Below, piece by piece: positions 1-10,201 of a DNA stretch of 38,976 nt. Position numbers and translations under genes: made by a program. The stretch covers positions 1 to 38,976 of the forward strand of contig JAUCBJ010000662.1 in the NCBI GenBank assembly GCA_032718475.1, read 5' to 3'. The DNA comes from Nemertoderma westbladi (taxonomy: Eukaryota > Xenacoelomorpha > Nemertodermatida > Nemertodermatidae). The notes under the pieces are model-generated. The model was not told the DNA's origin. It made no database searches and saw nothing but the letters and a program-made list of their open reading frames with translations. Every line of letters starts with the position of its first letter. The first letter of the stretch is position 1.

Positions 1-1404
1 CTGCATCTGTCCCAGCAGGAGATTCATCCCCCGCCGTCCCTCTTCCACCCACTCAACCGCTGAAGCGGGAGTCGCCAACATAGTAGCGGGCTGACGCGGG
101 ACGACGGGAGACAAATTATTGATTTCTCTCTCTGCTATCTGGACAGGGATATTCTCTTGGACTGTTCCACCGGGTACAGGCAGTGTAGTACTATGTAAAG
201 GGAATTTAGAGTTAAGCTCTGGAAGTACAGGGGTCTCTAACACAGAAGTGACTTTGGGAACGACAGGCCTAATTATTTCAGGCTCATCAACTATTGTAGG
301 GAGTCTTTCTATTTTAACCACCTGGTCTATGGGTTCTGTACTACCTAAGTTGGTGTTATTTAGTTGCCTTCTAACAGCTGGAGGCAAATCAGGCAATTTA
401 TGACGGTGGGATGTTCTTCCACGTCTGCTTAGACGAGATCTATTTCCTTTGCCTTCAGTATCTGTTGTATCTCCTTCATCAGAGGATGTAAATCCCTGTC
501 TCTTGGAAGTAGTCTGACTTATCAGCTGCATATCACTAGCCGTTATCTGTTTATTTAAGTAATCGTGCTTCTCTTGAATATTCTCCAACTCTAGTTGGAC
601 TTTTTCTTCAGATGCCCTCCGTTCCGCTTCGACCACTGCCATTGCCGCTGCTGCTTTTGCCTCTGCCGCTGCTGCTTTTGCCTCTGCCGCTGCTACTGCT
701 GCTGTCTTTCTGTCCTCTATCTGTTTTTTCTTCAACTGTTGTTCCCATTCTCTAACGATGCGGATTCTTTCATCAATTTCCGCTCTATTCGCTGCCAACA
801 TTTCCACATCTATTGCGTCCAACACAAACTTGGCTCCTTCACTATTGGGGGAAAGTCCAGACAGTCGTCTCCTCAACTCTTCGTCTCCTAAGAATCGCTG
901 ATAGTCGGATAGGTAGATGTCAATGGCGTCTCTAGTTCGCGGCTTCTCTGCTGCTGTTAATTCGCTTTCCACTTCGCTTTCCACTTGAGAAGAAGTGGCG
1001 TCGGTTGATTCTTCATAGGTTGGCCGCTCATCATAAACCGTATCCGCCATCTCCGCTCTGCGTTCGGGCGTCCGCTCAACAGTATCCGAACTACTGGAGC
1101 TATCGGGCCGCTGAGAACTAGGTTCTTGGCTAGGATGTTGCTGCTGCTTGACAGCTGCTTCTTGATCCCGCTTGACTTGGGCCCGAGTGCCGATGATAGA
1201 CCTACGTTGTTCTACTAGCCTAGGGTCTGACACTACTACTGTAGGGATGGCCTTTCTTACAATAGTAGGTGACTTAGACTTGGATCTAGGATGTTCTATA
1301 CTTGGATCTTGGTCACGGATCCTTTTAATACGCTGTCTAACTCTAATACTCATTCTAACACTTTCTAAGAGACTATCTGACAGTGATTTGGTTGAATCTG
1401 ACAT
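1..1404 (-). CDS. Element ORF, copy 1 (partial; gag-like or unknown)
   Basis: Translating the minus strand from the ATG at 1404-1402 gives 468 codons with no stop up to position 1. The product is polar: an N-terminal segment of about 125 residues rich in R, Q and S, a stretch shared with copy 2 containing DIYLSDYQRFLGDEELRRRL, an Ala-rich coiled coil with repeated AEAKAAAA, a Ser/Glu patch, a basic cluster (RSRLSRRGR) and a Pro/Val-rich tail. No zinc knuckle, protease or RT is reached before the edge. Against copy 2 it lacks about 182 codons in frame near 1031-1036. A gag-like structural protein of a retroelement is one guess from the ORF-1 position and composition, but I recognise no family. 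Confidence 0.55.
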   Translation of the reverse strand, partial: MSDSTKSLSDSLLESVRMSIRVRQRIKRIRDQDPSIEHPRSKSKSPTIVRKAIPTVVVSDPRLVEQRRSIIGTRAQVKRDQEAAVKQQQHPSQEPSSQRPDSSSSSDTVERTPERRAEMADTVYDERPTYEESTDATSSQVESEVESELTAAEKPRTRDAIDIYLSDYQRFLGDEELRRRLSGLSPNSEGAKFVLDAIDVEMLAANRAEIDERIRIVREWEQQLKKKQIEDRKTAAVAAAEAKAAAAEAKAAAAMAVVEAERRASEEKVQLELENIQEKHDYLNKQITASDMQLISQTTSKRQGFTSSDEGDTTDTEGKGNRSRLSRRGRTSHRHKLPDLPPAVRRQLNNTNLGSTEPIDQVVKIERLPTIVDEPEIIRPVVPKVTSVLETPVLPELNSKFPLHSTTLPVPGGTVQENIPVQIAEREINNLSPVVPRQPATMLATPASAVEWVEEGRRGMNLLLGQMQ

Positions 1405-1542
1405 GTTTGTTTACACAGTTGAATGCCTACGGCTATAAATACAGTTAAAGTAAGTCTAGTAATTCCGTATCACTGTTAGCCTAATAATTAATTACCGATA
1501 CTGCTACTCAGTGTAGCGTGATATATATATAATATATTAGAA

Positions 1543-1785
1543 TACCGGTATGCTTATAATATATATATAAGTATTATTACAGACTAGATTTGTCACAGAG
1601 TACCGGTATATAATTTTTAGCACAAATATATATAAATATATAATAGGCCTATCGTGAATACCGGTAGACAGCTTACACCTATATTATATATAAGTATAAT
1701 TATGAACTAGAATTAATTACAGAGTACCGGTATGATTTCAGCTCAAATTTATAGAGATAAATATAATAAGCCTATGGTAAATACC
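1543..1785. repeat. Two diverged tandem units of about 118 bp, each with ACCGGT palindromes
   Basis: Units start with aATACCGGTA at about 1543 and 1658, and a third start lies near 1778. Each unit carries a second ACCGGTA and AT-rich runs (ATATATATAAG). The same pair is in element copy 2 at 17168-17410, so the duplication predates the split of the two copies. It lies just upstream of the ORF start in element orientation. Confidence 0.6.
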
Positions 1786-2784
1786 GGTATGTCAATTATT
1801 TTTAGAATAATTGAATTTCTGAATATTTTTAGGGTTACTTGGTTACTTTAACTTACTCTATTACCGTTATTTAAGCAGTAGTCCAACTGATATTGAGACC
1901 TAGTTGTTGTATGGCAGGCCTACTATTTATAAATCGTTTGAGTTGATTTATAATAGATATACACCCGTTTAAATGGGTTTTTGTCAATATTCGAAATAAA
2001 TGTTATTATTTCTGGGGAATCACTACACAGAAGCTATGCGCTCTCAGTGAAGTGCTATTTATGGGACACTAAAACAGATAATTCTAATTTACCTAAGTTA
2101 CTTAATACTACAAATTACTTACAATACGGGTGAGATTAATTCTCTAATTAAACACAACAAAAATATTACGTACGAAATTTTTTAGGGTAATTTTACAGGA
2201 AGTCTACAAACCAGTTTAACAAAGGGTTAGATTTCTGGTTATTATCAACGGACAGGGTACTACGGTATTTGAAATAATAAGTAGTAGTAAATACACTGCG
2301 CTGTCCAGATAGGAAAATACCACCGCCTGACGACCTATAACCGTATCGCTATAGGTACAACGTTATGTATCACGGATTGTTCCTACCTAGAAGTTAATTA
2401 CCGCGGACTACCAGATCCAGCGTGCCTATTAACCACTTTACAACACAAATATACTGCCTACACACTAATTACTTCGGAAAGCACTGTACACTAAACCCTA
2501 AATTAGGTACAAGTACCGGTATAACAAATAATCAGTAGTTAAATATACTTGAACAGTTAAAAGAACCACGGCATCTGCTGGAGTGACCGAAGCACAAAAT
2601 CTCCAGTCTTTACCTACGCCGAGCAGCCCTGATGTAGTACCGGAGTTAATTTAACTATAACGGTATGTATAACAAGCACAATTACTGTAGGAATAAACTT
2701 GGGGACATGAATGTTGCGAATAATCGCATAAACTCTGAATAATAAATATTACGCTACCCGTACAGAATACTCAAACAAATACAA

Positions 2785-3275
2785 ACCAAACGCTGGCAGA
2801 CTACTATTAAGCCTAAACAAACTACAGTATGTGCAGATTCTGAAACTGTTAGTTAGTATGCGTTCTAACACGGTAGTACGACTTACTCTTTAAGAGGGGA
2901 TTGACCTTACCGCTTATGGCTGCCCCAACTTACTAACGGCACTTTATCAGACCAACTCTACACACGCAGCAATCCCTTCAGACCCAAAAATAGCTAGACA
3001 ACAATCCAGCCTACAAATTAGTTGAGTAATAACTATTACGGTACCTGAACAGACCACACAAACAAACACAGGCTAAAACACTGGCAGACTACGATCAAGC
3101 CTAAATAAACTACAGTATATGCAGACTCTGAAACTGTTAGTTAGTATGCGTTCTAACACGGTAGTACGACTTATTCTTTAAGAGGGGATTGACCTTACCG
3201 CATATGGCTGCCCCAACTTACTAACGGCACTTTATCAGACAAACTCTACACACGCCGTAATCTCTCCAAACTCAA
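2785..3275. repeat. 288-bp internal direct duplication in the element leader
   Basis: The block containing TTAGTATGCGTTCTAACACG starts at 2853 and again at 3141. Both are followed by a conserved stretch through TCTTTAAGAGGGGATTGACC and a run naming CTGCCCCAACTTACTAAC. The same duplication exists in copy 2 (18489 and 18778), so it belongs to the element. No coding potential is seen. Confidence 0.75.
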
Positions 3276-4734
3276 CAACAGTCAGACAGCAGTTCAGCCT
3301 ACAATTATCTGAGCAATCTGAGCAGACTTACACGTCTTCAGCTCAATATTAACTTACTAGGAAATAAAACCGACAGAAATAAGTAAGCTCCAAAAGAAAC
3401 AAGGGGTGTACAGTCCCTAATCTCTTAAACAGCCTACCGGTATACAATAATCAAAATCGAATAATACTAAATGTACTTGTACAGCAGTACCGGTACCGGT
3501 GATGACAGTTAGGCCTACTGACCTACAGAAGCACCGGTTCAGTTTTACCAGTCACTACGGTATTTTGCAACCTTTATTGCCTACTGCAATAAGATTATAA
3601 ACTGTTACTGTTCGCGCTTTTGAAGACCTTTAGCAGTTTAACCTACCAAAATTTATATGTCTTTTAGTCAATTAAAACCACTTTAGCATACGACAATATT
3701 TTATGCTAATACGCAAAACACTAGCCGAAATCAGCCCATGCGCGATCATTCACCCGATGGATCTACACCCGGGAGACTGAATTCGGATGCTTAAATTTTA
3801 TTATTGCAGTGTAAGGTTGCAGTGTATACCTACTGTATTATTCGATAGATCGTTAATAATTAATCTCTGACAGATATTATTGGCTTTCGGGAAATATTAA
3901 CAGTTCCTTTAGGACGTGGCGCTTTATCTATTTAAACAGAACTAAGACTTATACTAAAACGCAACGATACTGCTTATGATTGAAGTATAAAGCGTATTCT
4001 TTAGGAAATACTTTGTTACCAATCACAATCATACACACTATTCTGCCGACCGTCAGTATATTTGATCACACATAAAGAGAGCAGCGATTGACTCACGTAG
4101 GGTCTGCTAAATAACATTGGATTCAATACACACCACATTAATATAAATCGCAATTGTTATGTATAGCCGGTCTCTCTAACCTGTAGTGTATCAAGAAAAT
4201 TGGGAATTTGGGTGATTTATCCGTATTATCCAAAGAGCAATATTTCCATCAACAAATAGGTACAATTAATAACTGACGGTAAATAACAGTACAAACAATA
4301 TGATTAATGCAGTTAAATTAAGTGAGATAGTGAGTTCGTTCGATTAGTGAGATTAGTTAGGGTAACAGTTTATACTTTCGATAATTTAAGCAGTTTTACT
4401 AGAGTTCTTCCCAAAAAGCCGGTGTTTCTGGCTTAGACAGCAATAACAACAAAGTATCAAGTAAGAGCAGTAAGACTGAACACTCTCCTTATGATCGGCT
4501 GAAAAGCTACACGTCGACAGGAAAAATCGCTCTGATTGGCTCAAGCCAAACAAAGAACCATGCATCCAATGGCTGTTTCCATGTCAGCAACCAGCTGTTA
4601 GATGTCGTAATATGAATCATCACGGCTAAGCTGTGAAAGGTAGTTGGTGCATTACAGGTTTTTTGCCTTACCATGTCCGCCAAAACACGTATATAGCAGA
4701 ATGACTTTTATGTCCGTTAAAACACCTGTAACGG

Positions 4735-4857
4735 TACCTTGCGGGCGAGGGGAATATATATACAGTTAGAGAACCTTTTTAGAGTATTCCAGCGCCTGGG
4801 GGGAAACTGGATTGCGAAGCAAAAGGGGCCAGTTATATCCCACAGAAGCTTTTACAC
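4735..4857 (-). promoter_or_regulatory. Possible element promoter with TATA-like run
   Basis: On the minus strand CTGTATATATATTCC (4751-4764) lies about 95 bp inside the sharp outer end and is followed by a GC-richer stretch. The segment is almost identical in copy 2 (20440-20549), making it one of the best conserved parts of the leader. A core promoter is an inference from position, conservation and the TATA-like run only. Confidence 0.3.
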
Positions 4858-5199
4858 CACCTGCGATATAATTGGCATATAAAACTTTCTAAATCTCTAG
4901 ATACGATTCTGATAGTTGCCAATGTTCGCCAATGATGAATATTAACATGTGTTGGAAGGTTAAGAATATTATAGACATCAGTGCAGAGGCAGGTTTCACT
5001 GAAAGGTGTGGTGGGGGGGGGGGGGGGGGTATCCAATAGCAAACGTCAAAGACTAGATCAAGTATATGACATTCATATTCGAGATGATAATGAGGGTGTC
5101 GGCAATAAATGGACACAGATCAATGCCATCATGACCTTCAACCAACTCAAATACATTACAAGGGATGAAAACGATGTCCTGAAATGCCAGGTTTATCAA
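4858..5199. other. Spacer with a 17-G run
   Basis: I see no gene here. A run of 17 G occupies 5013-5029; its length is probably uncertain in the assembly. ORFs spanning it on both strands depend on the run length and are not credible. Confidence 0.5.
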
Positions 5200-5601
5200 C
5201 TACTACTACTAGGATCGGCATGCTGCATTGCAGCTGCATTTTTAAGAATACTATGCCGGCTTGTCGACAAAATTGCGCCGCCACAACTCCCTTATCACCC
5301 ATGACATTTGCTAGATCATCCGCATCTTCAAGGCCAGTGTCCTTTAAGATGCGTCTCAAGAAAGTCATGGGCTGTCCACCATGCTTATTCACTCCATGAG
5401 GCTGCCAAAGTACAAGATTATGCACTGGCTGGTGGTACTCACGGCGAAAGCAATGTCCTGCAAAGCGGAGGCGATTTTGTTCTAGTGTCAAGCTTGGGGG
5501 AACCAATGGGACGCCTCCAATGTTATATAGTGTCTGGTTGGAGATGTGTGCATTGTACTTGACACAGTGAACCCGGCGTAGCATTCTTGTGAATTTGCCA
5601 T
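5200..5601 (-). mobile_element. LINE 3' fragment (same family as 9061-12835)
   Basis: The minus strand encodes the C-terminal end of the LINE polyprotein, with MLRRVHCVKYNAHISNQTLY, RLRFAGHCFRRE and the HGGQPMTFLRRILKDTGL stretch, followed by the short 3' UTR and a terminal (TAG)n run at 5200-5210. It is severely 5'-truncated. A small insertion follows the CFRRE motif and a one-base shift after VMGD moves the last residues out of frame, so it is dead. Confidence 0.9.
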
Positions 5602-6129
5602 AAATAATCAATAAATTATGTGCCAATAAATTATCAAAGTGTGGATCTCTAAGTAGAATAAACGCATTGTAACATAAACTACTACTATAATCAGCTAATC
5701 TTGGACCTGACTTATGCATGAATTTTTTTATGCATGAACTTTTACATGAATGTCAGAAGTTAATGATGTGAACGAGCTTCGGTATCGCCTTTTCTGTTCA
5801 AAACAAGGAGAAATCGAGTCAACCTTTGAAAACTATTGAATTGAATTGAATATATCAACTACTCAAAATCTTAGTACGAAAGTACTGGGGATGGGTGCCA
5901 GAAAGGGAACACAGCACGAAAACTAACATGGCCATGTAAATGGCATTTGCTCTTTTGGATAACCCAAATTTTAGGAAAAGTGACGAAATCTCGGTTTTCC
6001 AAACAAACCTTACTCAAAGATACAGATTAATTACAAAATTAAGCCGGGCGCGTATTCCCAATCCTTACACTACTAGGAACACCTCTTGTATTAACACCTG
6101 GGATTGGTTAATGAGTTATTATTTGATTG
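5602..6129. other. Spacer, no gene recognised
   Basis: AT-rich sequence with a short inverted pair of TTTTATGCATGA-like words near 5723-5740. A 65-codon frame at 5940-6137 has no recognisable motif and runs into the tandem repeat that follows. Confidence 0.5.
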
Positions 6130-6353
6130 GGCGTTGAAATCATGTAAGGAATGGAAAGAGGGGTCGAACTAGTGTAGGCCTAAGGTTTTTATAAAGTACT
6201 CCAAACGCTCCAATTAAAATAAACTCTTAAAACCTCTAGATGGCGTTGAAATCATGTAAGGAATGGAAAGAGGGGTCGAACTAGTGTAGGCCTAAGGTTT
6301 TTATAAAGTACTCCAAACGCTCCAATTAAAATAAACTCTTAAAACCTCTAGAT
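6130..6353. repeat. Perfect 112-bp tandem duplication
   Basis: 6130-6241 and 6242-6353 read the same, starting GGCGTTGAAATCATGTAAGG and ending CCTCTAGAT. No mismatch was seen by eye. A shorter echo (GTCTAGATGGCG) follows the second unit. The event is either very young or an assembly artefact. Confidence 0.95.
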
Positions 6354-6424
6354 GTCTAGATGGCGCGCTAGTGCAGTTCGATGCACACGAATAGCAGACG
6401 GACTATTCATAAGCAATTACTACT

Positions 6425-6766
6425 GTACAGTACTATAATCGGCCTGCTGCATTGAAACTGCACATATAGATGCTGCCAGCTTGGCAAAAGTATTTTGCCA
6501 CAACCATGCAATCCACAATTGGCAAGCAAAATGCAGCGTACATTAAGAATTCTATGCCGTCTTATCAATAAAGTTGCACCGCCACAATTCCCTATCCCCC
6601 ATGACTTTCGCGAGATTATCTGCATCTTCAAGGCCAGTGTCCTTAAGGCGTGGAGGCGTCTTAAGAAAGTCATGGGCTGTCCATCATGCTCATTTTCTCT
6701 ATGGGGCTGCCAAAGCACAATATTGTGCGCAGTGTGGTCCTTATGTGTGGGGGCAGCTCATGCAGC
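6425..6766 (-). mobile_element. Older, diverged LINE 3' fragment
   Basis: The minus strand shows LWQPH, the GQPMTFLRRL motif, then a frameshifted remnant of the same C-terminus and the TATAATCGGCCTGCTGC-type 3' UTR. About 80 bp of foreign sequence (about 6455-6535) interrupts the 3' UTR. Divergence from the full copy is far higher than for the other fragments, so this is an old insertion. Confidence 0.75.
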
Positions 6767-8149
6767 CCTGTATAAACCATGACCCAATGTTCTACTGCCT
6801 AGAATAATATCAAATGTTAAGTCTACTCATCTAATACAGTGAAAGCCTCTCAATACAACCTCGATCGCCTTCGATATTTTTTAGTGCCCCGCTGGCTGCT
6901 CAGAGAGTCTTTCCGAAAGATGGTTGTCTGGGGTTGAGCTGAGCTTCCAAAGGGGTAATTCGTATGCTGTGTAGCGGAGGTGTGTGAAGTGTGTATGGGG
7001 GGGGGGGGGGGGGGGGGAATGTAGATGAATGTGAGATGTCTAACCTCTCGCCGCTACCATGATGGAATCATAAAAAGATAAAATAAAGTAAGTACAGCAG
7101 ATAATTATATTTATTTAATCGTAGTGCAGTTGGCTCAGATTTATTATATTAAATTGCATAGCACAGCAGTAAAAATGAATAAAATATAAAACTATAAAAA
7201 ACCGGTCCGGTAGGCCTACCCCCTAATAATTTTTCAATACAATGCCAGAGTCCGAAAGTTAATTCCCATACTGAATTAATAGATACAAAACACCCGTATT
7301 TAAGCTTTTACCGTGACCCCTGACCCAACCATTGATTACGGCCCAAAAGTCACTTGGCACCTTATTACCCAATACAATACATACAACCCTCCCACAATTA
7401 ATAATGTCCTGGATATTGCTTGCCAACCAACTGGCCAATGGCAGTACACCATAGAATACAGTGTGCCAATAATAGAGAGGCAAATTCATCCGCCACCTCG
7501 CGGACGCACTGGTGGTGAGGAGGGCGGGGATGAGGCAGCAGGGGTTGGGAGCAGTCCTGGGGAGAGAGGGCTGTGCGCTGTCAGTCAGAGAGGTAACAGC
7601 CCGTGGGGTAAGGATTTATCTCTGGGACCTGTATTAGGCAAAATAGCAGTAGCTGTGTAGGCCCACCAGTACTGTGCACGGTACAAGACCCGAAATTTAG
7701 CCTACATCTGTAAATAATACACGGTTTCGCGGTACAAGACCATATAAATTAGACCACCATCTGTAAAATGCTCGCGCCTGAGTTCAGGAGTTGCACAGAT
7801 GTCAGGATGTGGGTGCTGATTCTATATCATCCACTAACGGATTCTGGTAGCCTGGTACTAGACCACTACAAAAACTGATGCGACAGAGCGAGGTGCCGTT
7901 AGCCTAACATTTCTCGGAGGCTGGTCCGATAACACTCAACGCATTGTTTGGTTGGACATTGACATTATTGCATTACAGTGTACATTATTACATACTGATT
8001 ATAGTATGGCTGTATGGATTGAGAAACTGGATATATTTGGACGTCAATGGATGGATAGGTTTGGTTTGAGAAACTAATATCACATAGGCCTACCTTGCTA
8101 CCTAATCATATATTTGTGATAATTATTACTAGATCCACTGGCCCCCAGC
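6767..8149. other. Spacer with poly-G run, palindrome and short duplication
   Basis: I see no supported gene. The stretch contains a 21-G run (6997-7017), a perfect 12-bp palindrome GGTAGGCCTACC (7209-7220) and a diverged 51-bp direct duplication starting CGGTACAAGAC at 7679 and 7730. A frame from 7313 to 7660 has no ATG at its start and no recognised domain. Confidence 0.5.
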
Positions 8150-8425
8150 CATCTTCAACAAACCATCATTGCCGGGGGGCACTCAGCTGAGGGGGCGGAG
8201 CGCATTAAAAACTCTCTAAGTATCGCGACCTAATGGACCGGGGCCATTTCTTTCACCCTGTGGCCTTTGAGACCTTTGGCCGCCCCGGTCCAGAGACGAG
8301 ACATCCACCTTCCTCCGGGAGATCGGGGCTCGTCTCCACAGTGCCACCCACGAACCGCGGTCGCGCGGTCACACCAGTTTCTGCTCCAGCGCCTGGAGAT
8401 ATATAAATTAATAAAAACTTCTATG
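8150..8425 (+). pseudogene. Short fragment of a second LINE family (polyprotein C-terminus)
   Basis: Three pieces in three frames fit the C-terminal tail commonly seen downstream of LINE reverse transcriptases: FFHPVAFETFG (about 8247-8279), then FLREIGARLHSATHEPRS (about 8310-8365), then HQFLLQRLEIYK (about 8370-8407). Two frameshifts therefore break it. It ends in sequence unlike that of the 9061-12835 element, so it comes from a different LINE. The motif assignment is from memory of such tails and no RT core is present. Confidence 0.55.
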
Positions 8426-8482
8426 AAACAGATTGTTTTCCATAACTTCTTTCTTGTTGTGTCGAGGCAATTTGGGTTGGTA

Positions 8483-8719
8483 ATGCAGCCTCAGTCATTG
8501 GGACAGCAACCACGCCGACCATCGGTCTATTCGGGGACTGAAGAGCCGAAACCAATCGAAACTGTCGAAATGGTTGCCAATGGAGTCACCAACGGGAACG
8601 GGGGGATGATGGCCGAAGATATTCAATATTCTATCTTATGCAATCTCAAATATTCAATTCGGTACTGTACCTTCAATTCAATCAGTATTATTTCTGTGCT
8701 TCGTTATTTAATAATGTGA
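8483..8719 (+). CDS. Possible host exon with an N-terminal coding segment (unknown gene)
   Basis: ATG at 8483 opens a 78-codon frame. Its first 50 codons (8483-8632) are clearly less AT-rich than the flanks and read like real protein (VYSGTEEPKPIETVEMVAN, then a Gly/Asn-rich TNGNGG). A pyrimidine-rich run ending in AG (TTCTTTCTTGTTGTGTCGAG, ending 8466) lies 16 bp before the ATG and could be a 3' splice site. After about 8632 the frame becomes AT-rich and probably intronic; CG|GTACTG near 8661 is one candidate donor. I do not recognise the gene and see no partner exon. It could also be a captured fragment. Confidence 0.3.
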   Translation: MQPQSLGQQPRRPSVYSGTEEPKPIETVEMVANGVTNGNGGMMAEDIQYSILCNLKYSIRYCTFNSISIISVLRYLIM

Positions 8720-9060
8720 TTGATTAGATAAAAAAATAAATTATTGAAATGTTAATTATTAGAAAAAAAAAATCCAACATTATATTAACATTTATATAGT
8801 TTTGAATTAAATGTTTCGAAATCAACAGTCATTCAATGAACTTATACAGCAGTGTCATATATCGCGTATCCCTTGGTTTAATCACTATTCTTTATTCAAG
8901 TATAACTGAATCCTGGCCCACCGCCTTCACCACTGATAATTTAAAATCGTAACTCATTCAATCTTTGACTAAATTATACCAAACTTGGTAAACATTTAAT
9001 CTTGCCTATCGGCTAAAATAAACACAACTTGCTAAAGTTTCCCCTATAATGTTTTTTATT
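8720..9060. other. AT-rich spacer
   Basis: No gene, repeat or motif worth naming is seen. Sequence composition changes at about 9060, where the GC-richer LINE 5' region begins. Confidence 0.4.
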
Positions 9061-9580
9061 TTTTCCTTGTCCCCATGAGGTGTAGATAATTACCAGTCAG
9101 GTCGGGTATTCTAGGTCATTGATCAAGAAAACTTGCCACCTCCATGCAGCATAAAGGAGGTGCCACCTGTAGCTGCATAGACCCTCTTACTAGGGCAAAT
9201 CTGGTCCTGTAACTAGGACCCCCTTCGTTCTGGGATAAGGACGCCCTTGGTCCTGGATTAAGGACCCATATACTTGGCTGCAGGGGTATATGGCCTGGCC
9301 AGACAGATGGTGATCTACCAATGGCTGGTCAGGAGTAGAGTGTTCTCATATTCACTCTGAGTGCACTTCACTGCGACCTGCACCTGGCAGCAGGGGTACA
9401 GGGCATGACCCAGCAGATGAGCTGCACAGCCAATGGTGGGTCATGTGCGCCAGAGTAGATATGGGTGATGGGCCTCATATCTGACTCCACTGCGACACCC
9501 AACCTGTGGAACGGCAAACCAGGGTGTGGTATTTGCCCCGAGAGCTGACTCGGCAAAAAAGCGCCCCCCAACCCCCCACT

Positions 9581-10066
9581 ATGGATTACATTAGTAATGC
9601 GGAGGTCTGGCCACTAGAGGCCAGTGGAATTACCGGACACAATCGGCCTCACAGGCGTCAGTTATCTCCTGACCGGCTGCTTGTCTCACCCCCTACTGGA
9701 GAGAGAGAAGCCAACAATTCTTTAAGTCCCTTCCCTGATGACCTTTCTGGCCCAAACCCCGGGTCACCAGGGAGGCCAGATTGTGAGGGGGAGAGGGATT
9801 CTGGAGGTGGGGGCTACTCTCATGTTCCACCCCGACCAACAAAGCCATTGGTGAATCTGAGGCAAGTCACTAGACTAGCCTCAGTAAACACCCTAACACT
9901 CGGGTCCCCAATGCGACAAGGTGAGCTGACTGCCTTGGCAGATAAGCTTTCTCTTAGCGCAGTGGGTGTTCAAGAGCACCGAATGCAGACTGGACAGACT
10001 GATGAGGTTCTGATTCTTTCTATTTCTGGGGGGCGGTTGGCGATTCGCCCTCGCGTCAGCAGATGA
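9581..10066 (+). pseudogene. LINE N-terminal region: linker and start of APE endonuclease
   Basis: The frame is open from 9506 and its first ATG is at 9581. It has a Pro/Ser/Gly-rich unstructured segment and then LASVNTLTL and ELTALADKLSLSAVGVQEHR, which fit the first APE endonuclease motifs (Asn, then Gln-Glu). After about residue 145 of the ATG-started frame it runs out of register at a G6 run near 10028-10033. In the shifted frame the expected continuation (GWRFALASADESGNGGIG) is seen up to about 10165, and a second shift between about 10165 and 10200 leads into the RT frame. This copy therefore has at least two frameshifts in its endonuclease and is probably inactive. Confidence 0.75.
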
Positions 10067-10201
10067 GAGTGGCAATGGTGGAATTGGTCTATTGATGAAT
10101 CCAACTGCACATGCAGAATTGGACAAAATAGACCAAATCTCTAACCGCATCATCCACGTTGCCACTTCTCATGTTCTGGAAGGGCTAAGAAGTTTCCTAA
10201 G

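Larger units (their letters stand above)
1..4857 (-). mobile_element. Large repeated element, copy 1 (5' leader plus start of ORF; runs off the left edge)
   Basis: From about 148 to 4857 this matches 15350-20549 almost continuously in the same orientation, with small indels. Read on the minus strand, the element starts at 4857 with TGTAAAAGC, has about 3.45 kb of AT-rich leader without a credible ORF, and then one long ORF (ATG at 1404) that leaves the window. The outer end is sharp: both copies share sequence up to 4857 and 20549 and then diverge. A TG start would fit an LTR, so the leader could be a very long LTR plus untranslated region, but no CA end, primer-binding site or second LTR is visible. 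A large DNA transposon is equally possible. The class is unknown. Confidence 0.7.

Noticed and set aside
4833-5116. Minus-strand ORFs with poly-proline
   Set aside because: The Pro run is just the 17-G homopolymer read in reverse; frames change with the uncertain run length.
7313-7660. 115-codon plus-strand ORF
   Set aside because: It starts at GTG, shows no domain or sensible composition, and overlaps an equally unsupported minus-strand frame.
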